64,000 bases of DNA from Mesorhizobium ventifaucium (GTDB lineage: Bacteria > Pseudomonadota > Alphaproteobacteria > Rhizobiales > Rhizobiaceae): the NCBI RefSeq assembly GCF_935822925.1, contig NZ_CAKXZS010000009.1, positions 107,025 to 171,024 on the forward strand, given 5' to 3'. The translations under genes and the position numbers were made by a program. Under the pieces are notes generated by a model that did not search any database, was not told the DNA's origin, and saw nothing but the letters and a program-made list of their open reading frames with translations. Below are positions 8,715 through 16,970 of the stretch, in pieces. Every line of letters starts with the position of its first letter. Positions within the stretch are counted from its first letter, which is position 1.

Positions 8715-9114
8715 CTTTGGGCAAACGGCTGTCGATCGCTGTGCTGGTCGCGACGACTTCAAAGGATCATGGTGTGCCGTAGGTCTCCAAAATGGGAACG
8801 GCAGAGAAGCTCGCCTCAAGCTGTAGCGCGAAGGTCGGGTTTGGAGAAGCATCGGAAATGCCTGGTTGTGGCGCAAGCTTCCGGTTCGAGAGCCGAAGAA
8901 TTGACCCAACGGCGACATTTGTCTGGACCGTCGGTAAGTCTCGTCAGGTGGACCGGAAGTTCGACGCGAACCCAACAGAGATCTCGCCGGCTGTTCACGG
9001 CTGCTCTACGCGCTCAGTCCTCGGACATGCCGGCCAGAGAACTATCGCGAGATCAAGGGACGTCGCCTGGCCGGACGTGACGCGCAGGACAGGGCATCTT
9101 TGCACCCGCGACGA
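8715..9114. other. Non-coding gap, about 400 bp
   Basis: It contains the second copy of the diverged 86-bp repeat (8823-8906). I see no gene, RNA or clear terminator in the remainder; the flanking genes converge here. Confidence 0.45.
8823..8906 (+). repeat. Diverged ~86-bp repeat, copy 2
   Basis: It aligns with 2451-2536 in the same orientation (shared GCGAAGGTCGG, TTTGGAGA, TGGCGCAA, GGTTCGAGA, AATTGACC). It lies just downstream of the RidA-like gene, as copy 1 lies downstream of the O-methyltransferase. Confidence 0.5.
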
Positions 9115-10860
9115 TCACTCCGGCACGCCGGAGATGCCCAGCGCCTCGACGTAACGCTCGGCGAACACCTTGTCCAGCCACGGGTTGATCTGTCTCTGCA
9201 GGGTGAGCGTGTAGGTCGGGAACGCCTCCATCAGCCGCCGCGCCGCCGCCTGCGCCTCGTCCAGCCGGTTGAGTTTGACCAGCGCCATGATCACCACCCG
9301 GTGCGAGGAGCCGTAGTTCGGCATCTCGTGCAGCGCGCGTTCTCCCCATGCCAGCGCTTCCTCGTAGCGCTCGAGCATCAGGTAGCTCATCCCGATGCCG
9401 GAGAGCGCGATGCCCTTCTCGGGGTCGACCGGGCTCAGCCGCATTGCTCTGTGAAAGTGCTCGATCGCGACGAGCGGGCGGCTGGAATGTGCGTTCACCC
9501 AGCCGCTGCCCGTATGGCCCTGCGCTGAATTGGGATTGAGTAGCAGGGATCGTTCGATCGTGCCCAGCGCCATCTCGTAGTCCTTCGCGCTGTAGGCGAT
9601 CACCTGCGCGGCGAAGCGTAGGCTCGTGGGGTCGTCGCGCGCTTCCGCCAGAACCTCTCGCGCCATGCGCGCGGCGACTCGGATATCGTCGGGCTCGTGC
9701 CAGCACTGGCTCACGGATAGGCTGCGGATATAGGCGCCGAGTGCCTTCGCCAAGTAGAAGCCAGGGTCGATGCTGAGCGCCTCGTTGGTGAGCCGGCGCA
9801 CGTCGGCAAAGCCTTCGCGCGTCATGCTGTAGAAGCGCGGCAGCGCGCGAAGGTAGAGGTCGTAGGCGCTGATGTACTCGGTCGGCTTCATGCGCGCCTG
9901 CTTGATCTCCTCCAGCCGGATGCTCGGTTCGACAGCGCCGACGACGCTCTCGGTCACCTTGTCCTGCAGGTCGAAGATGTCGCTCACGTCGCCCTCGAAG
10001 CGATTGGCCCAGACATGGTGTCCGCTGATCGCGTCCACCAACTGCCCACTGATGCGCACCCGCGATCCTGCTCTGCGGATGCTGCCTTCTAGCACGTAGC
10101 GGACGCCCAGCTCGCGCCCGACCTGGCGCAGGTCCACCGCTCGGCCCTTGTAGGTGAAGGACGAGTTGCGGGCGATCACGAAGAAGGAGTTCACCCGGCT
10201 CAATCCCGTGATGATGTCCTCCACCAGCCCGTCGGCGAAGTATTCCTGGTCGGGGTCGCCGCTCATGTTGGTGAAAGGCAGAACCGCGATCGAGGGTTTC
10301 TCGGGCAGGGGAGGCAGTGCAGCCACCGAGGCGCTGGCGTCGGTCTCGACGCGGTAGGCGCGCACAGGCCGCTCGATATTCTTGAGGCGCAGGTCGCCGA
10401 GCGGCGTGAAGCCGCAGTCGAGCTTGCCCTGAAGGTGATCGTAGGCGGTGCCCGAGACGACCACGGTGCCGGGATCGGCGATGCTTTCGAGGCGGGCGGC
10501 AATGTTGACCCCGTCGCCGTAGAGGTCGCCGTCCTCCTCGCAGACCACGTCGCCGAGATTGACGCCGATGCGGAAGCGAATCCGCTCTTCCTCGGGCGTC
10601 TCCGCCTCGTGTTCTGCCAGGGCCTGCTGGATCGCCATCGCCGAGGTCACCGCGTTAACGACGCTCGCGAACTCGCACAGCATCCCGTCGCCGGTGAGCT
10701 TGACGATCCGACCCTGGTGCTCCGAGACCAGCGGTTCGAGAAGGTCCTTGCGGTAGATCTTCAGCCGCTGGAGCGTGCCGCGCTCGTCGCGCTCCGTCAG
10801 GCGCGAATAGCCGACCATGTCGCAAGCCAGGATCGCTGCGAGGCGGCGCTGCGTGGTCAT
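9115..10860 (-). CDS. Class III adenylate/guanylate cyclase with FlgO-like and TPR-like C-terminus
   Basis: This is a 581-residue protein. Residues 1-175 form a class III cyclase domain (RRLAAILACDMVGYSRL, LTGDGMLCEF, FRIGVNLGDVV, LYGDGVNIAARLE). A linker leads to a domain opening PSIAVLPFTNMSGDPDQEYF and DIITGLSRV, seen in many rhizobial cyclases and in CadC-type proteins. The C-terminal half has TPR-like helical repeats, for example LNPNSAQGHTGSGWVNAHS and ALSGIGMSYLMLERYEEAL. It should make cyclic nucleotide in response to an unknown cue through protein contacts. The ATG at 10860 is chosen because MTTQRRLAAILA is the conserved start; an upstream in-frame start adds an unrelated leader. It is paralogous to the cut cyclase at 1-626. 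Confidence 0.88.
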   Translation of the reverse strand: MTTQRRLAAILACDMVGYSRLTERDERGTLQRLKIYRKDLLEPLVSEHQGRIVKLTGDGMLCEFASVVNAVTSAMAIQQALAEHEAETPEEERIRFRIGVNLGDVVCEEDGDLYGDGVNIAARLESIADPGTVVVSGTAYDHLQGKLDCGFTPLGDLRLKNIERPVRAYRVETDASASVAALPPLPEKPSIAVLPFTNMSGDPDQEYFADGLVEDIITGLSRVNSFFVIARNSSFTYKGRAVDLRQVGRELGVRYVLEGSIRRAGSRVRISGQLVDAISGHHVWANRFEGDVSDIFDLQDKVTESVVGAVEPSIRLEEIKQARMKPTEYISAYDLYLRALPRFYSMTREGFADVRRLTNEALSIDPGFYLAKALGAYIRSLSVSQCWHEPDDIRVAARMAREVLAEARDDPTSLRFAAQVIAYSAKDYEMALGTIERSLLLNPNSAQGHTGSGWVNAHSSRPLVAIEHFHRAMRLSPVDPEKGIALSGIGMSYLMLERYEEALAWGERALHEMPNYGSSHRVVIMALVKLNRLDEAQAAARRLMEAFPTYTLTLQRQINPWLDKVFAERYVEALGISGVPE

Positions 10861-11436
10861 TGCACCGCTCAGCCAAGTGCCTGCACGCGGGCCGCCCCGC
10901 GTCCATGTCCCGCTGACTTCCAGACGCCCTACGTGCATGGTATCCATCTCTCCCAGTCGCCGCCCGTCGCCGATACAGAACGGAGAACGCAGCTTGATCT
11001 TGCCTTCACGAGATTTCGCTATCCCGCTTGCGAGGCGTGGAGCGTTCCAGTCGCCGCGCTAACAGCCAACCGACGACACGCCCACGCAGCCTCTGGGGAC
11101 GCCGACACGCCACTCCCAGAAGGCCGGAGATATTTCCTGCCCTGTGTAACCGGTTGACGCCAGCGTGGCGGCACGTTTGTCACTGCGATGTAACAGCGAG
11201 ATGCTCTACGTACGCGCGCATCGGTGCATCACACCAGATGTTCGCGCTTAGAGGTGCTGAGGTCGGCAAGTGGCGCTCCTAAGCCGTTCGGCCGATCCCC
11301 GCCGAGTGGCGATCTCCCACCCAAGCGGTTGTCTAACCTCGGGTACCAAGCGTCAGATTTTCACCACTAGTTTGACCATGATCTTTTCCGAAAACCGGTT
11401 TCCACTTTTCGCTGACGCGGACTTTCGGTTCGGGGT
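10861..11436. other. Non-coding gap, about 575 bp
   Basis: No gene is supported on either strand. A degenerate copy of a short palindromic repeat lies at 11374-11416. The remainder should contain the cyclase promoter; no motif is clear enough to call. Confidence 0.5.
11374..11416 (-). repeat. Short palindromic repeat (GACCCCGAAAAGTGG type), degenerate copy
   Basis: Read on the plus strand it is CATGATCTTTTCCGAAAACC followed by GGTTTCCACTTTTCG, the reverse complement of the element at 13977-14025. The inner palindrome AAAACCGGTTT is kept but one outer arm is eroded. It lies just past the 3' end of the cupin gene. Confidence 0.7.
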
Positions 11437-11856
11437 CTACTCCAGCCATTCGGTGATGAAGCTGCCGCTTTCGTGGATGTCGGTGGTCTCCAGCGGGCCT
11501 GGGCCGAGATTGGTGAATTTGTGCGGCGTGTTCGGCGGCACGATCAGGATCTGGCCGGCCGACGCCTCGATCTGCTGGTCGCCGACGGTGAACAGCCCAG
11601 TGCCCGTGCGGATGATGAAAATCTCGCAATAGGGATGCATGTGCGGCCGCGGGCCGCCGCCGATCTCCGGCAGATGGTTGAAGATCAGGCAGCTTTTGGA
11701 GCCGTAGGCGCCGCACTGCAGTTCGCCCTGCCAATGGTCGGGCCAGCGGTCGGGCGTCCTGGCCCATTTGTCGCGGTCGATGACATGCGCCATGAGCCGA
11801 GGATAGACCGAGGCTGGGTCTCCTGTCGAGGCAAACACCGGCGCCGGTTTTGCCAT
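11437..11856 (-). CDS. Small single-domain cupin protein
   Basis: This is a 139-residue protein with one double-stranded beta-helix. Cupin motif 1 is PRPHMHPYCEIFIIRTGTG, with His-x-His and a downstream Glu. Motif 2 is PPNTPHKFTN with the third His. These residues bind a metal in small cupins that act as enzymes or sugar/organic-acid sensors; no partner domain is present. The ATG at 11856 is preceded by AGGAAAA at good distance. A later in-frame ATG before HVIDRDKWA would also give a full cupin, so the first 20 residues are less certain. It is divergent from petA, with about 240 bp between. Confidence 0.75.
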   Translation of the reverse strand: MAKPAPVFASTGDPASVYPRLMAHVIDRDKWARTPDRWPDHWQGELQCGAYGSKSCLIFNHLPEIGGGPRPHMHPYCEIFIIRTGTGLFTVGDQQIEASAGQILIVPPNTPHKFTNLGPGPLETTDIHESGSFITEWLE

Positions 11857-12095
11857 TGTTTTCCTGTGGTTTCGCCGTCTTCGTCGCCACGCCGCCCGCC
11901 GTCGAATTGCGTCCCCGCGACAATCTGCCCTTGTGCCTTCACCCGTCTGGACAAAAACGGGCTTCACGCATAAACCGAACTCCAATTGCCGGAGGAATTC
12001 GCTAGCCTGTTCGCCATGCGCTGTCGGGTTGGCGTGAAAGAGCGGGGAACAAGCCTCGGCCACCGGCACGGAAGAGGCGAAAGGATCAGGCACCC

Positions 12096-12656
12096 GTGAG
12101 CGCAACCGACATCCAGGATCCCAACCGTCGTGATTTTCTCTACGTCGCCACGGGCATGGCCGCGGTGGTCGGCGCGGGTGCTGTCGCCTGGCCGTTCATC
12201 GACCAGATGCGTCCGGATGCCTCGACGCTGGCGCTGGCCTCGGTCGAGGTCGACGTCTCCTCGCTGACGCCGGGAACGTCGCTTGTCGTGAAATGGCGCG
12301 GCAAGCCGGTGGTCGTGCGCAACCGCACCGAACAAGAGATGAAGGACGGCGAGGCGGTCAATCTGGCCGAGCTCAAGGATCCGCTCGCCCGCAACGCCAA
12401 TCTGCCGGCCGATGCGCCGGCGACCGACGCCAACCGCACCATGCCGGGCAAGGAGGCCTGGATGGTGATGGTACAGGTCTGCACGCATCTCGGCTGCATT
12501 CCGCTCGGCCAGGAAGGCGAGTTCGGCGGCTGGTTCTGCCCGTGCCACGGTTCGACATACGACACCGCCGGCCGCGTCCGCGGCGGACCGGCGCCGGAGA
12601 ACATGTCGGTGCCGGTATTCCAGTTCATTTCCGACACCAAGATCCGTATCGGCTGA
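12096..12656 (+). CDS. petA: Ubiquinol-cytochrome c reductase iron-sulfur (Rieske) subunit
   Basis: This 186-residue protein is the Rieske subunit of the cytochrome bc1 complex, which passes electrons from ubiquinol to cytochrome c1. The N-terminus has a twin-arginine segment ([20 protein letters not shown]) that becomes the membrane anchor. The 2Fe-2S ligands are in CTHLGC and CPCHGS near residues 129-134 and 149-154, with their two Cys and two His. The start is GTG at 12096; an internal ATG would lose the anchor. petB follows after 17 bp and petC after that, giving the usual alphaproteobacterial operon. Sequence length and motifs match the family fully. Confidence 0.97.
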   Translation: MSATDIQDPNRRDFLYVATGMAAVVGAGAVAWPFIDQMRPDASTLALASVEVDVSSLTPGTSLVVKWRGKPVVVRNRTEQEMKDGEAVNLAELKDPLARNANLPADAPATDANRTMPGKEAWMVMVQVCTHLGCIPLGQEGEFGGWFCPCHGSTYDTAGRVRGGPAPENMSVPVFQFISDTKIRIG

Positions 12657-12673
12657 GGCGAGGGGAAATTTCG

Positions 12674-13978
12674 ATGAGCGAGGGACACTCGACCTATACG
12701 CCCAAGACCGGTATCGGACGCTGGGTCGATGCCCGCATGCCGCTGCCGCGGCTGGTCTATGACAGCTTCGTCGCCTATCCGGTGCCGCGTAACCTCAATT
12801 ATGCGTGGACCTTCGGCGGCATCCTAGCGCTGATGCTGGGGGCGCAGATGCTGACCGGCATCGTGCTGGCCATGCACTACGCGGCGGACAGCAGTCTCGC
12901 CTTCGATTCGGTCGAGAAGATCATGCGCGACGTGAATTCGGGCTGGCTGCTGCGCTATTTGCATTCGAACGGCGCGTCGTTCTTCTTCGTCGCGGTCTAC
13001 ATCCACATCTTCCGCGGCCTCTACTATGGTTCCTACAAGGCGCCGCGCGAGCTTCTGTGGATCCTCGGCTGCATCATCTATCTGCTGATGATGGCGACAG
13101 GCTTCATGGGCTATGTGCTGCCCTGGGGACAGATGTCGTTCTGGGGCGCGACCGTCATCACCGGCTTCTTCAGCGCCATCCCGCTGGTCGGCGAATGGAT
13201 CCAGCAGCTTCTGCTCGGCGGCTTCGCTGTCGACAACCCGACTCTGAACCGCTTCTTTTCACTGCACTATCTGCTGCCGTTCATGATCGCCGGCGTCGTC
13301 GTGCTGCACATATGGGCGCTGCATGTGGTCGGCCAGTCGAACCCGACCGGCATCGAGGTCAAATCGAAGACCGATACCGTCGCCTTCACCCCTTACGCGA
13401 CCATCAAGGACGCGTTCGGGATGCTGGTGTTCCTGTTCATCTTCGCCTATTTCGTCTTCTACCTGCCGAACTTTCTCGGCCACCCGGACAACTACGTCGT
13501 CGCCGACCCGCTGAAGACGCCGGCCCATATCGTGCCGGAATGGTACTTCCTGCCGTTCTACGCGATCCTGCGCGCCATCACCTTCAATATCGGGCCGATC
13601 AACTCCAAGCTCGGTGGCGTGCTCGCGATGTTCGGTTCCATCGCCATGCTGTTCCTGGTGCCGTGGCTTGACACCTCGAAAGTGCGCTCGGCGGTCTACC
13701 GGCCCTGGTACAAGCTGTTCTTCTGGCTGTTCGTGATCGATGCCGTCCTGCTTGGCTGGCTGGGCTCGCAGCCAGCCGAAGGCAGCTATGTCTTCATGGC
13801 GCAGATGGCGACATTGTTCTACTTCGCTTTCTTCCTGGTCGTGCTGCCGGTGTTGGGCCTGATCGAAACCCCGCGGCGATTGCCGAACTCGATCACCGAG
13901 GCGGTGCTCGAGAAGAACAAGGGTGGCGGTGGCGGGCATCCGGCCCGCGCGACAGCCGCGCCGGAAACCAAGGGCTGA
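12674..13978 (+). CDS. petB: Cytochrome b of the bc1 complex
   Basis: This is a 434-residue polytopic membrane protein with about eight transmembrane helices. Family marks include the haem-ligand helices (ending near [20 protein letters not shown] and [18 protein letters not shown]), the Qo-site motif PEWYFLP, and [16 protein letters not shown]. It carries both b haems and the two quinone sites. The ATG at 12674 has AGGGGAA 7 bases upstream. Cytochrome b and c1 are separate genes here, unlike the fused fbcH of Bradyrhizobium. The stop codon overlaps the left arm of a palindromic repeat (13977-14025). Confidence 0.97.
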   Translation: MSEGHSTYTPKTGIGRWVDARMPLPRLVYDSFVAYPVPRNLNYAWTFGGILALMLGAQMLTGIVLAMHYAADSSLAFDSVEKIMRDVNSGWLLRYLHSNGASFFFVAVYIHIFRGLYYGSYKAPRELLWILGCIIYLLMMATGFMGYVLPWGQMSFWGATVITGFFSAIPLVGEWIQQLLLGGFAVDNPTLNRFFSLHYLLPFMIAGVVVLHIWALHVVGQSNPTGIEVKSKTDTVAFTPYATIKDAFGMLVFLFIFAYFVFYLPNFLGHPDNYVVADPLKTPAHIVPEWYFLPFYAILRAITFNIGPINSKLGGVLAMFGSIAMLFLVPWLDTSKVRSAVYRPWYKLFFWLFVIDAVLLGWLGSQPAEGSYVFMAQMATLFYFAFFLVVLPVLGLIETPRRLPNSITEAVLEKNKGGGGGHPARATAAPETKG

Positions 13979-14025
13979 GCATGACCCCGAAAAGTGGAGA
14001 CCGGTTTTCGGACAAGATCATGCTC
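13977..14025 (+). repeat. Short palindromic repeat between petB and petC
   Basis: Outer arms GAGCATGA (13977-13984) and TCATGCTC (14018-14025) are perfect inverted repeats. Inside are CCCCGAAAAGTGG and an ACCGGT-centred palindrome (GACCGGTTTTCGG). The left arm includes the end of the petB stop codon. As RNA it would form a hairpin between the two cistrons. It also creates an in-frame upstream ATG (13981) that can mislead start calls for petC. Elements of this kind are frequent in rhizobial intergenic DNA. Confidence 0.8.
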
Positions 14026-14067
14026 GAGACGACGATAGCGCGCCAGAGAATCTCAAGGGGATTTGGT

Positions 14068-14940
14068 ATGAAGACGATTCTCACCTCGCTGGCGCTGCTC
14101 GGCCTTGTGCTGGCAGGCACCGGGGCCGCGACCACCGGGGCAATCGCCCAGGAGGAGGCGCACAGCGAAGCCGCGCCGACGCATTTCCCGATACACGAGC
14201 CGAAGGAAATGGACTGGAGCTTCGCCGGGCCGTTCGGCACCTACGACAAGGCGCAGTTGCAGCGCGGGCTGAAAGTCTACAAGGAAGTCTGCGCGGCCTG
14301 CCATTCGATGAAATTGGTGGCGTTTCGCACGCTGGAAGACCTTGGCTATTCGGAAGCGCAGGTCAAGGCGCTGGCCGCCGAGTACACGATCAATGATGGT
14401 CCCAACGATGCCGGCGAGATGTTCGATCGTCCCGGCATACCGTCCGACTATTTCCCGGCGCCGTACCCCAACGATCAGGCAGCAGCGGCCGCCAATGGCG
14501 GGGCCGCCCCGCCCGATATGTCGCTGCTGGCCAAGGCGCGCGGCGTCGAGCGCGGCTTCCCGCGTTTCGTCTTCGACATCTTCACGCAATACGCGCAGGG
14601 CGGTCCCGACTATATCCACTCGCTGCTGACCGGCTATGACGAGCCGCCGCCGGCCGGCATGGAGATACCGGAAGGCACCCACTACAATCCGTACTTCATA
14701 GCCGGGGTGTCGCTGAAGATGCCCAACCCGCTTTCCGACGACCAGGTGACCTATGACGACGGCGCGCCGCAGACGGTCGACCAGTATTCCCGCGACGTGT
14801 CGGCCTTCCTGATGTGGGCAGCCGAGCCGCATCTGGAAGCCCGCAAGAAGACCGGCTTTCGCGTGCTGGTCTTCCTGTTGCTGTTCGGCGCGCTGGTCTA
14901 TCTGACCAAGCGCAAGGTGTGGGCCGGCGTGGCGCACTGA
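14068..14940 (+). CDS. petC: Cytochrome c1 of the bc1 complex
   Basis: This is a 290-residue protein. A signal peptide ([20 protein letters not shown] to about residue 28) is followed by the haem c motif CAACH near residues 74-78. The distal region has [12 protein letters not shown] and [15 protein letters not shown], which includes the methionine haem ligand region. A single C-terminal anchor helix ([20 protein letters not shown]) follows. It accepts electrons from the Rieske centre and passes them to cytochrome c. The ATG at 14068 is preceded by AAGGGG. A longer frame from 13981 only translates the upstream repeat. It is the last gene of the petABC operon and a terminator follows. Confidence 0.97.
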   Translation: MKTILTSLALLGLVLAGTGAATTGAIAQEEAHSEAAPTHFPIHEPKEMDWSFAGPFGTYDKAQLQRGLKVYKEVCAACHSMKLVAFRTLEDLGYSEAQVKALAAEYTINDGPNDAGEMFDRPGIPSDYFPAPYPNDQAAAAANGGAAPPDMSLLAKARGVERGFPRFVFDIFTQYAQGGPDYIHSLLTGYDEPPPAGMEIPEGTHYNPYFIAGVSLKMPNPLSDDQVTYDDGAPQTVDQYSRDVSAFLMWAAEPHLEARKKTGFRVLVFLLLFGALVYLTKRKVWAGVAH

Positions 14941-14961
14941 GCTATGCAAAGCCATGAGATC

Positions 14962-14987
14962 AAAAGGGCGTCGAAAGGCGCCCTTTT
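14962..14987 (+). terminator. Rho-independent terminator of petABC
   Basis: AAAAGGGCG (14962-14970) and CGCCCTTTT (14979-14987) form a perfect 9-bp stem with an 8-base loop, 21 bp after the petC stop. The U-rich end lies within the stem. Confidence 0.85.
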
Positions 14988-15163
14988 GCATGTCCGAGGA
15001 CTGCCTCCGAAGACCGCCTCCGAAGGCCGCCGGCTCCAGTCCTTTGCCGTATATTTTCTTCCAGGCGCCACATCGCGGTAGCCGTCGCCGGCCGCGCCGG
15101 GTTACGATCGGCCAAAATTCCTTTCACGTCTTCAAAGTCGGACGAACGCCCGGAAAGCCGCCC

Positions 15164-15709
15164 ATGAAACCTTCGCTCGAAGACACGCTGCTTGCCGCGA
15201 TCCGCACCATTCCGGACTATCCGAAGCCGGGCATCCTGTTTCGCGACATCACCACGCTTTTAAGCAATGCGCGCGCCTTCCGCCGCGCCATCGACGAGCT
15301 GGTGCATCCCTATGCCGGCCAGAAGGTCGACAAGATCGCCGGCATCGAGGCGCGCGGGTTCATTCTTGGCGGCGCCGTCGCCCACCAACTCTCGGCCGGA
15401 TTCGTGCCGATCCGCAAGAAGGGCAAGCTGCCCTACGAGACGGTGCGCGTCGCCTACAGCCTCGAATACGGGCTGGACGAGATGGAGATGCATCGGGATG
15501 GCGTGTCTCCGGGTGAGAAGGTGATCCTTGTCGACGACCTGATCGCAACCGGCGGCACGGCGGCGGCGGCGGTCCAGCTGTTGCGGCAGGTCGGCGCCGA
15601 CATCGTCGCCGCCTGCTTCGTCATCGACCTGCCGGACCTCGGTGGTCGCGAGAAGCTCGAAGCGCTCGGCGTGCCGGTCAGGACGCTGATCGAGTTCGAA
15701 GGGCATTGA
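15164..15709 (+). CDS. apt: Adenine phosphoribosyltransferase
   Basis: This 181-residue enzyme converts adenine and PRPP to AMP (purine salvage, cytosol). It opens [20 protein letters not shown], has [17 protein letters not shown] and [10 protein letters not shown], and carries the PRPP-binding motif [13 protein letters not shown] near residues 119-131. All are typical of type I PRTases of the APT group. The ATG at 15164 has GGAAAG 7 bases upstream; frames further upstream are a leader shadow. It is separated from petC by a terminator and followed by a long palindromic repeat. Confidence 0.96.
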   Translation: MKPSLEDTLLAAIRTIPDYPKPGILFRDITTLLSNARAFRRAIDELVHPYAGQKVDKIAGIEARGFILGGAVAHQLSAGFVPIRKKGKLPYETVRVAYSLEYGLDEMEMHRDGVSPGEKVILVDDLIATGGTAAAAVQLLRQVGADIVAACFVIDLPDLGGREKLEALGVPVRTLIEFEGH

Positions 15710-15722
15710 GGGGAGCTCTTGC

Positions 15723-15867
15723 CTTCTCCCCTTGTGGGAGAAGGTGGATCGGCGCGCAGCGCCGAGACGGAAGAGGGGTGTTGCATGGGTTGCTGTCGGT
15801 GCCAAGCTGGAACACCCCTCATCCGACCGAGCTTCGCTCGGCCACCTTCTCCCACAAGGGGAGAAGG
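15723..15867. repeat. ~145-bp palindromic interspersed element (RIME-like), copy 1
   Basis: Terminal arms CTTCTCCCCTTGTGGGAGAA and its inverse (CTTCTCCCACAAGGGGAGAA) enclose sub-palindromes GGCGCGCAGCGCC and CGAGCTTCGCTCGG. The core also carries the word AGCTGGAACACCCCTCATCC. Each half can fold alone and the whole can fold as one large cruciform. Further copies are at 18113, 53368 and 56818. All lie at 3' ends of genes, where they may act as bidirectional RNA hairpins. Confidence 0.9.
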
Positions 15868-15873
15868 AAGAAA

Positions 15874-16344
15874 CTATCCCACCTTCACCAGAACGGCGCT
15901 TTCGAACTCGATGACCTTGTCGCCGATCGAATCGAAAGCCTCCGAGCGCAGCGTCAGCACTCGCCAGCCCGGCCGCGATGCGAGGGGGCGGTGGGCAAGC
16001 GCGGTGCGGGTGAAGGTCACGGTTTCTCCGGCATAGACGGGTTTTAGCCATTTGAGGTTCTTGAAGCCGGGCGAGGGGCCGAATTCGGGGGCGGGCCCAG
16101 CGCCGGCCCAGCTGATGCCTTCGGCCTCCACGCCGGTCTCAATGTTCAACTTCATCCAGGTTGCAGCTGTGTGCCAGCCGGAGGCGCACAGGCCGCCGAA
16201 CACGCTGTTCTTCGCCGCCTCTTCATCGAGATGGAATATCTGCGGATCGTATTTGCGGGCGAACGCCTTGATCGCCTCGGGCTCGAATCTATGCGACCCG
16301 AGGGTGACGGTGACGCCGATGCGGAAGAACTCGTCCAATGTCAT
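15874..16344 (-). CDS. MaoC-like hot-dog dehydratase, downstream gene of a pair
   Basis: This 156-residue single hot-dog domain belongs to the MaoC/R-specific enoyl hydratase family. The hydratase motif region reads KYDPQIFHLDEEAAKNSVFG, keeping the Asp and His five residues apart that form the catalytic pair. GGLCASGWHTAA follows, as in other members. It probably hydrates a trans-2-enoyl-CoA or similar thioester. It overlaps the upstream paralog by 4 bp (ATGA), so translation is coupled and the two may form a heterodimer. The substrate is unknown. Confidence 0.85.
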   Translation of the reverse strand: MTLDEFFRIGVTVTLGSHRFEPEAIKAFARKYDPQIFHLDEEAAKNSVFGGLCASGWHTAATWMKLNIETGVEAEGISWAGAGPAPEFGPSPGFKNLKWLKPVYAGETVTFTRTALAHRPLASRPGWRVLTLRSEAFDSIGDKVIEFESAVLVKVG

Positions 16345-16838
16345 GAGCGGCCCTGTGCGGCATCACGGGCGAGGAACATGACCGTGTTCTCGAGTTCGAA
16401 GACGCCTTCGCCACGCTGGTTGAAAAGCTCGCTGCGCAAGGTAACGAGGCCGAGCTGAGGCTTGGACCTGGACAGACGCTTGGCAAGGACGGTGGTGTTG
16501 CCGCTCAAGATGTCGCCGGCCAGCACCGGCCTCTTCCACCGGACCTGGTCGACACCAGGGGCGCCTTGCGAGGTCGAATCCAGCAGGAAGGCATCGCACA
16601 GCATGCGCATGAACATCGCGCAGGTGTGCCAGCCGGAGGCCGCCAGCCCGCCAAGGATGCTGGCCCTGCCCGCCGCCTCGTCGAGATGCATCGGCTGCGC
16701 ATCGAACTCTTGCGCGAATTCGATGATCTCGGCCGCGCTCACCAGTTTCGTGCCGAGGTCGAGCGAGGCGCCCTCGACGAAATCCTCATAGGCCCAAGTC
16801 TTTTCATAGGCCGAAGTCTTTGCGTTCTTTCCGGTCAT
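16341..16838 (-). CDS. MaoC-like hot-dog dehydratase, upstream gene of a pair
   Basis: This 165-residue paralog of the following gene has the motif EFDAQPMHLDEAAGRASILG (catalytic-type Asp and His) and GGLAASGWHTCAMFMRML. The two proteins match in length and motif positions, so they arose by tandem duplication. Such pairs can act as heterodimeric (R)-hydratases. Its ATG lies about 130 bp upstream of the end of the CorA gene, so a promoter in that gap is likely. I cannot tell which pathway it serves. Confidence 0.85.
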   Translation of the reverse strand: MTGKNAKTSAYEKTWAYEDFVEGASLDLGTKLVSAAEIIEFAQEFDAQPMHLDEAAGRASILGGLAASGWHTCAMFMRMLCDAFLLDSTSQGAPGVDQVRWKRPVLAGDILSGNTTVLAKRLSRSKPQLGLVTLRSELFNQRGEGVFELENTVMFLARDAAQGRS

Positions 16839-16970
16839 GGTCAGGAATCCGGTTCAAGATTGTACGATCGCCACGGATCGGTTTCCCGGATGCAGGCGGG
16901 GCGGGATTTGGTCAAGTCATTTCTGGTGTGCCAGGCCATCGCGCCCAACGCAATAGAAGCTCCGAAGCCT

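Noticed and set aside
8881..8906. GGTTCGAGA motif resembling a tRNA T-arm
   Set aside because: No acceptor, D- or anticodon arm can be drawn around it, and the related copy at about 2510 also lacks them.
11964..12548. 194-codon minus-strand frame opposite petA
   Set aside because: Antisense to the Rieske gene, which has intact cluster motifs.
13981..14067. N-terminal 29-residue extension of cytochrome c1
   Set aside because: It translates the palindromic repeat; a proper signal peptide and ribosome site begin at 14068.
15723..15867. Possible CRISPR or insertion-sequence end at the palindromic elements
   Set aside because: There is no regular spacer array and no transposase; the copies are dispersed single palindromes.
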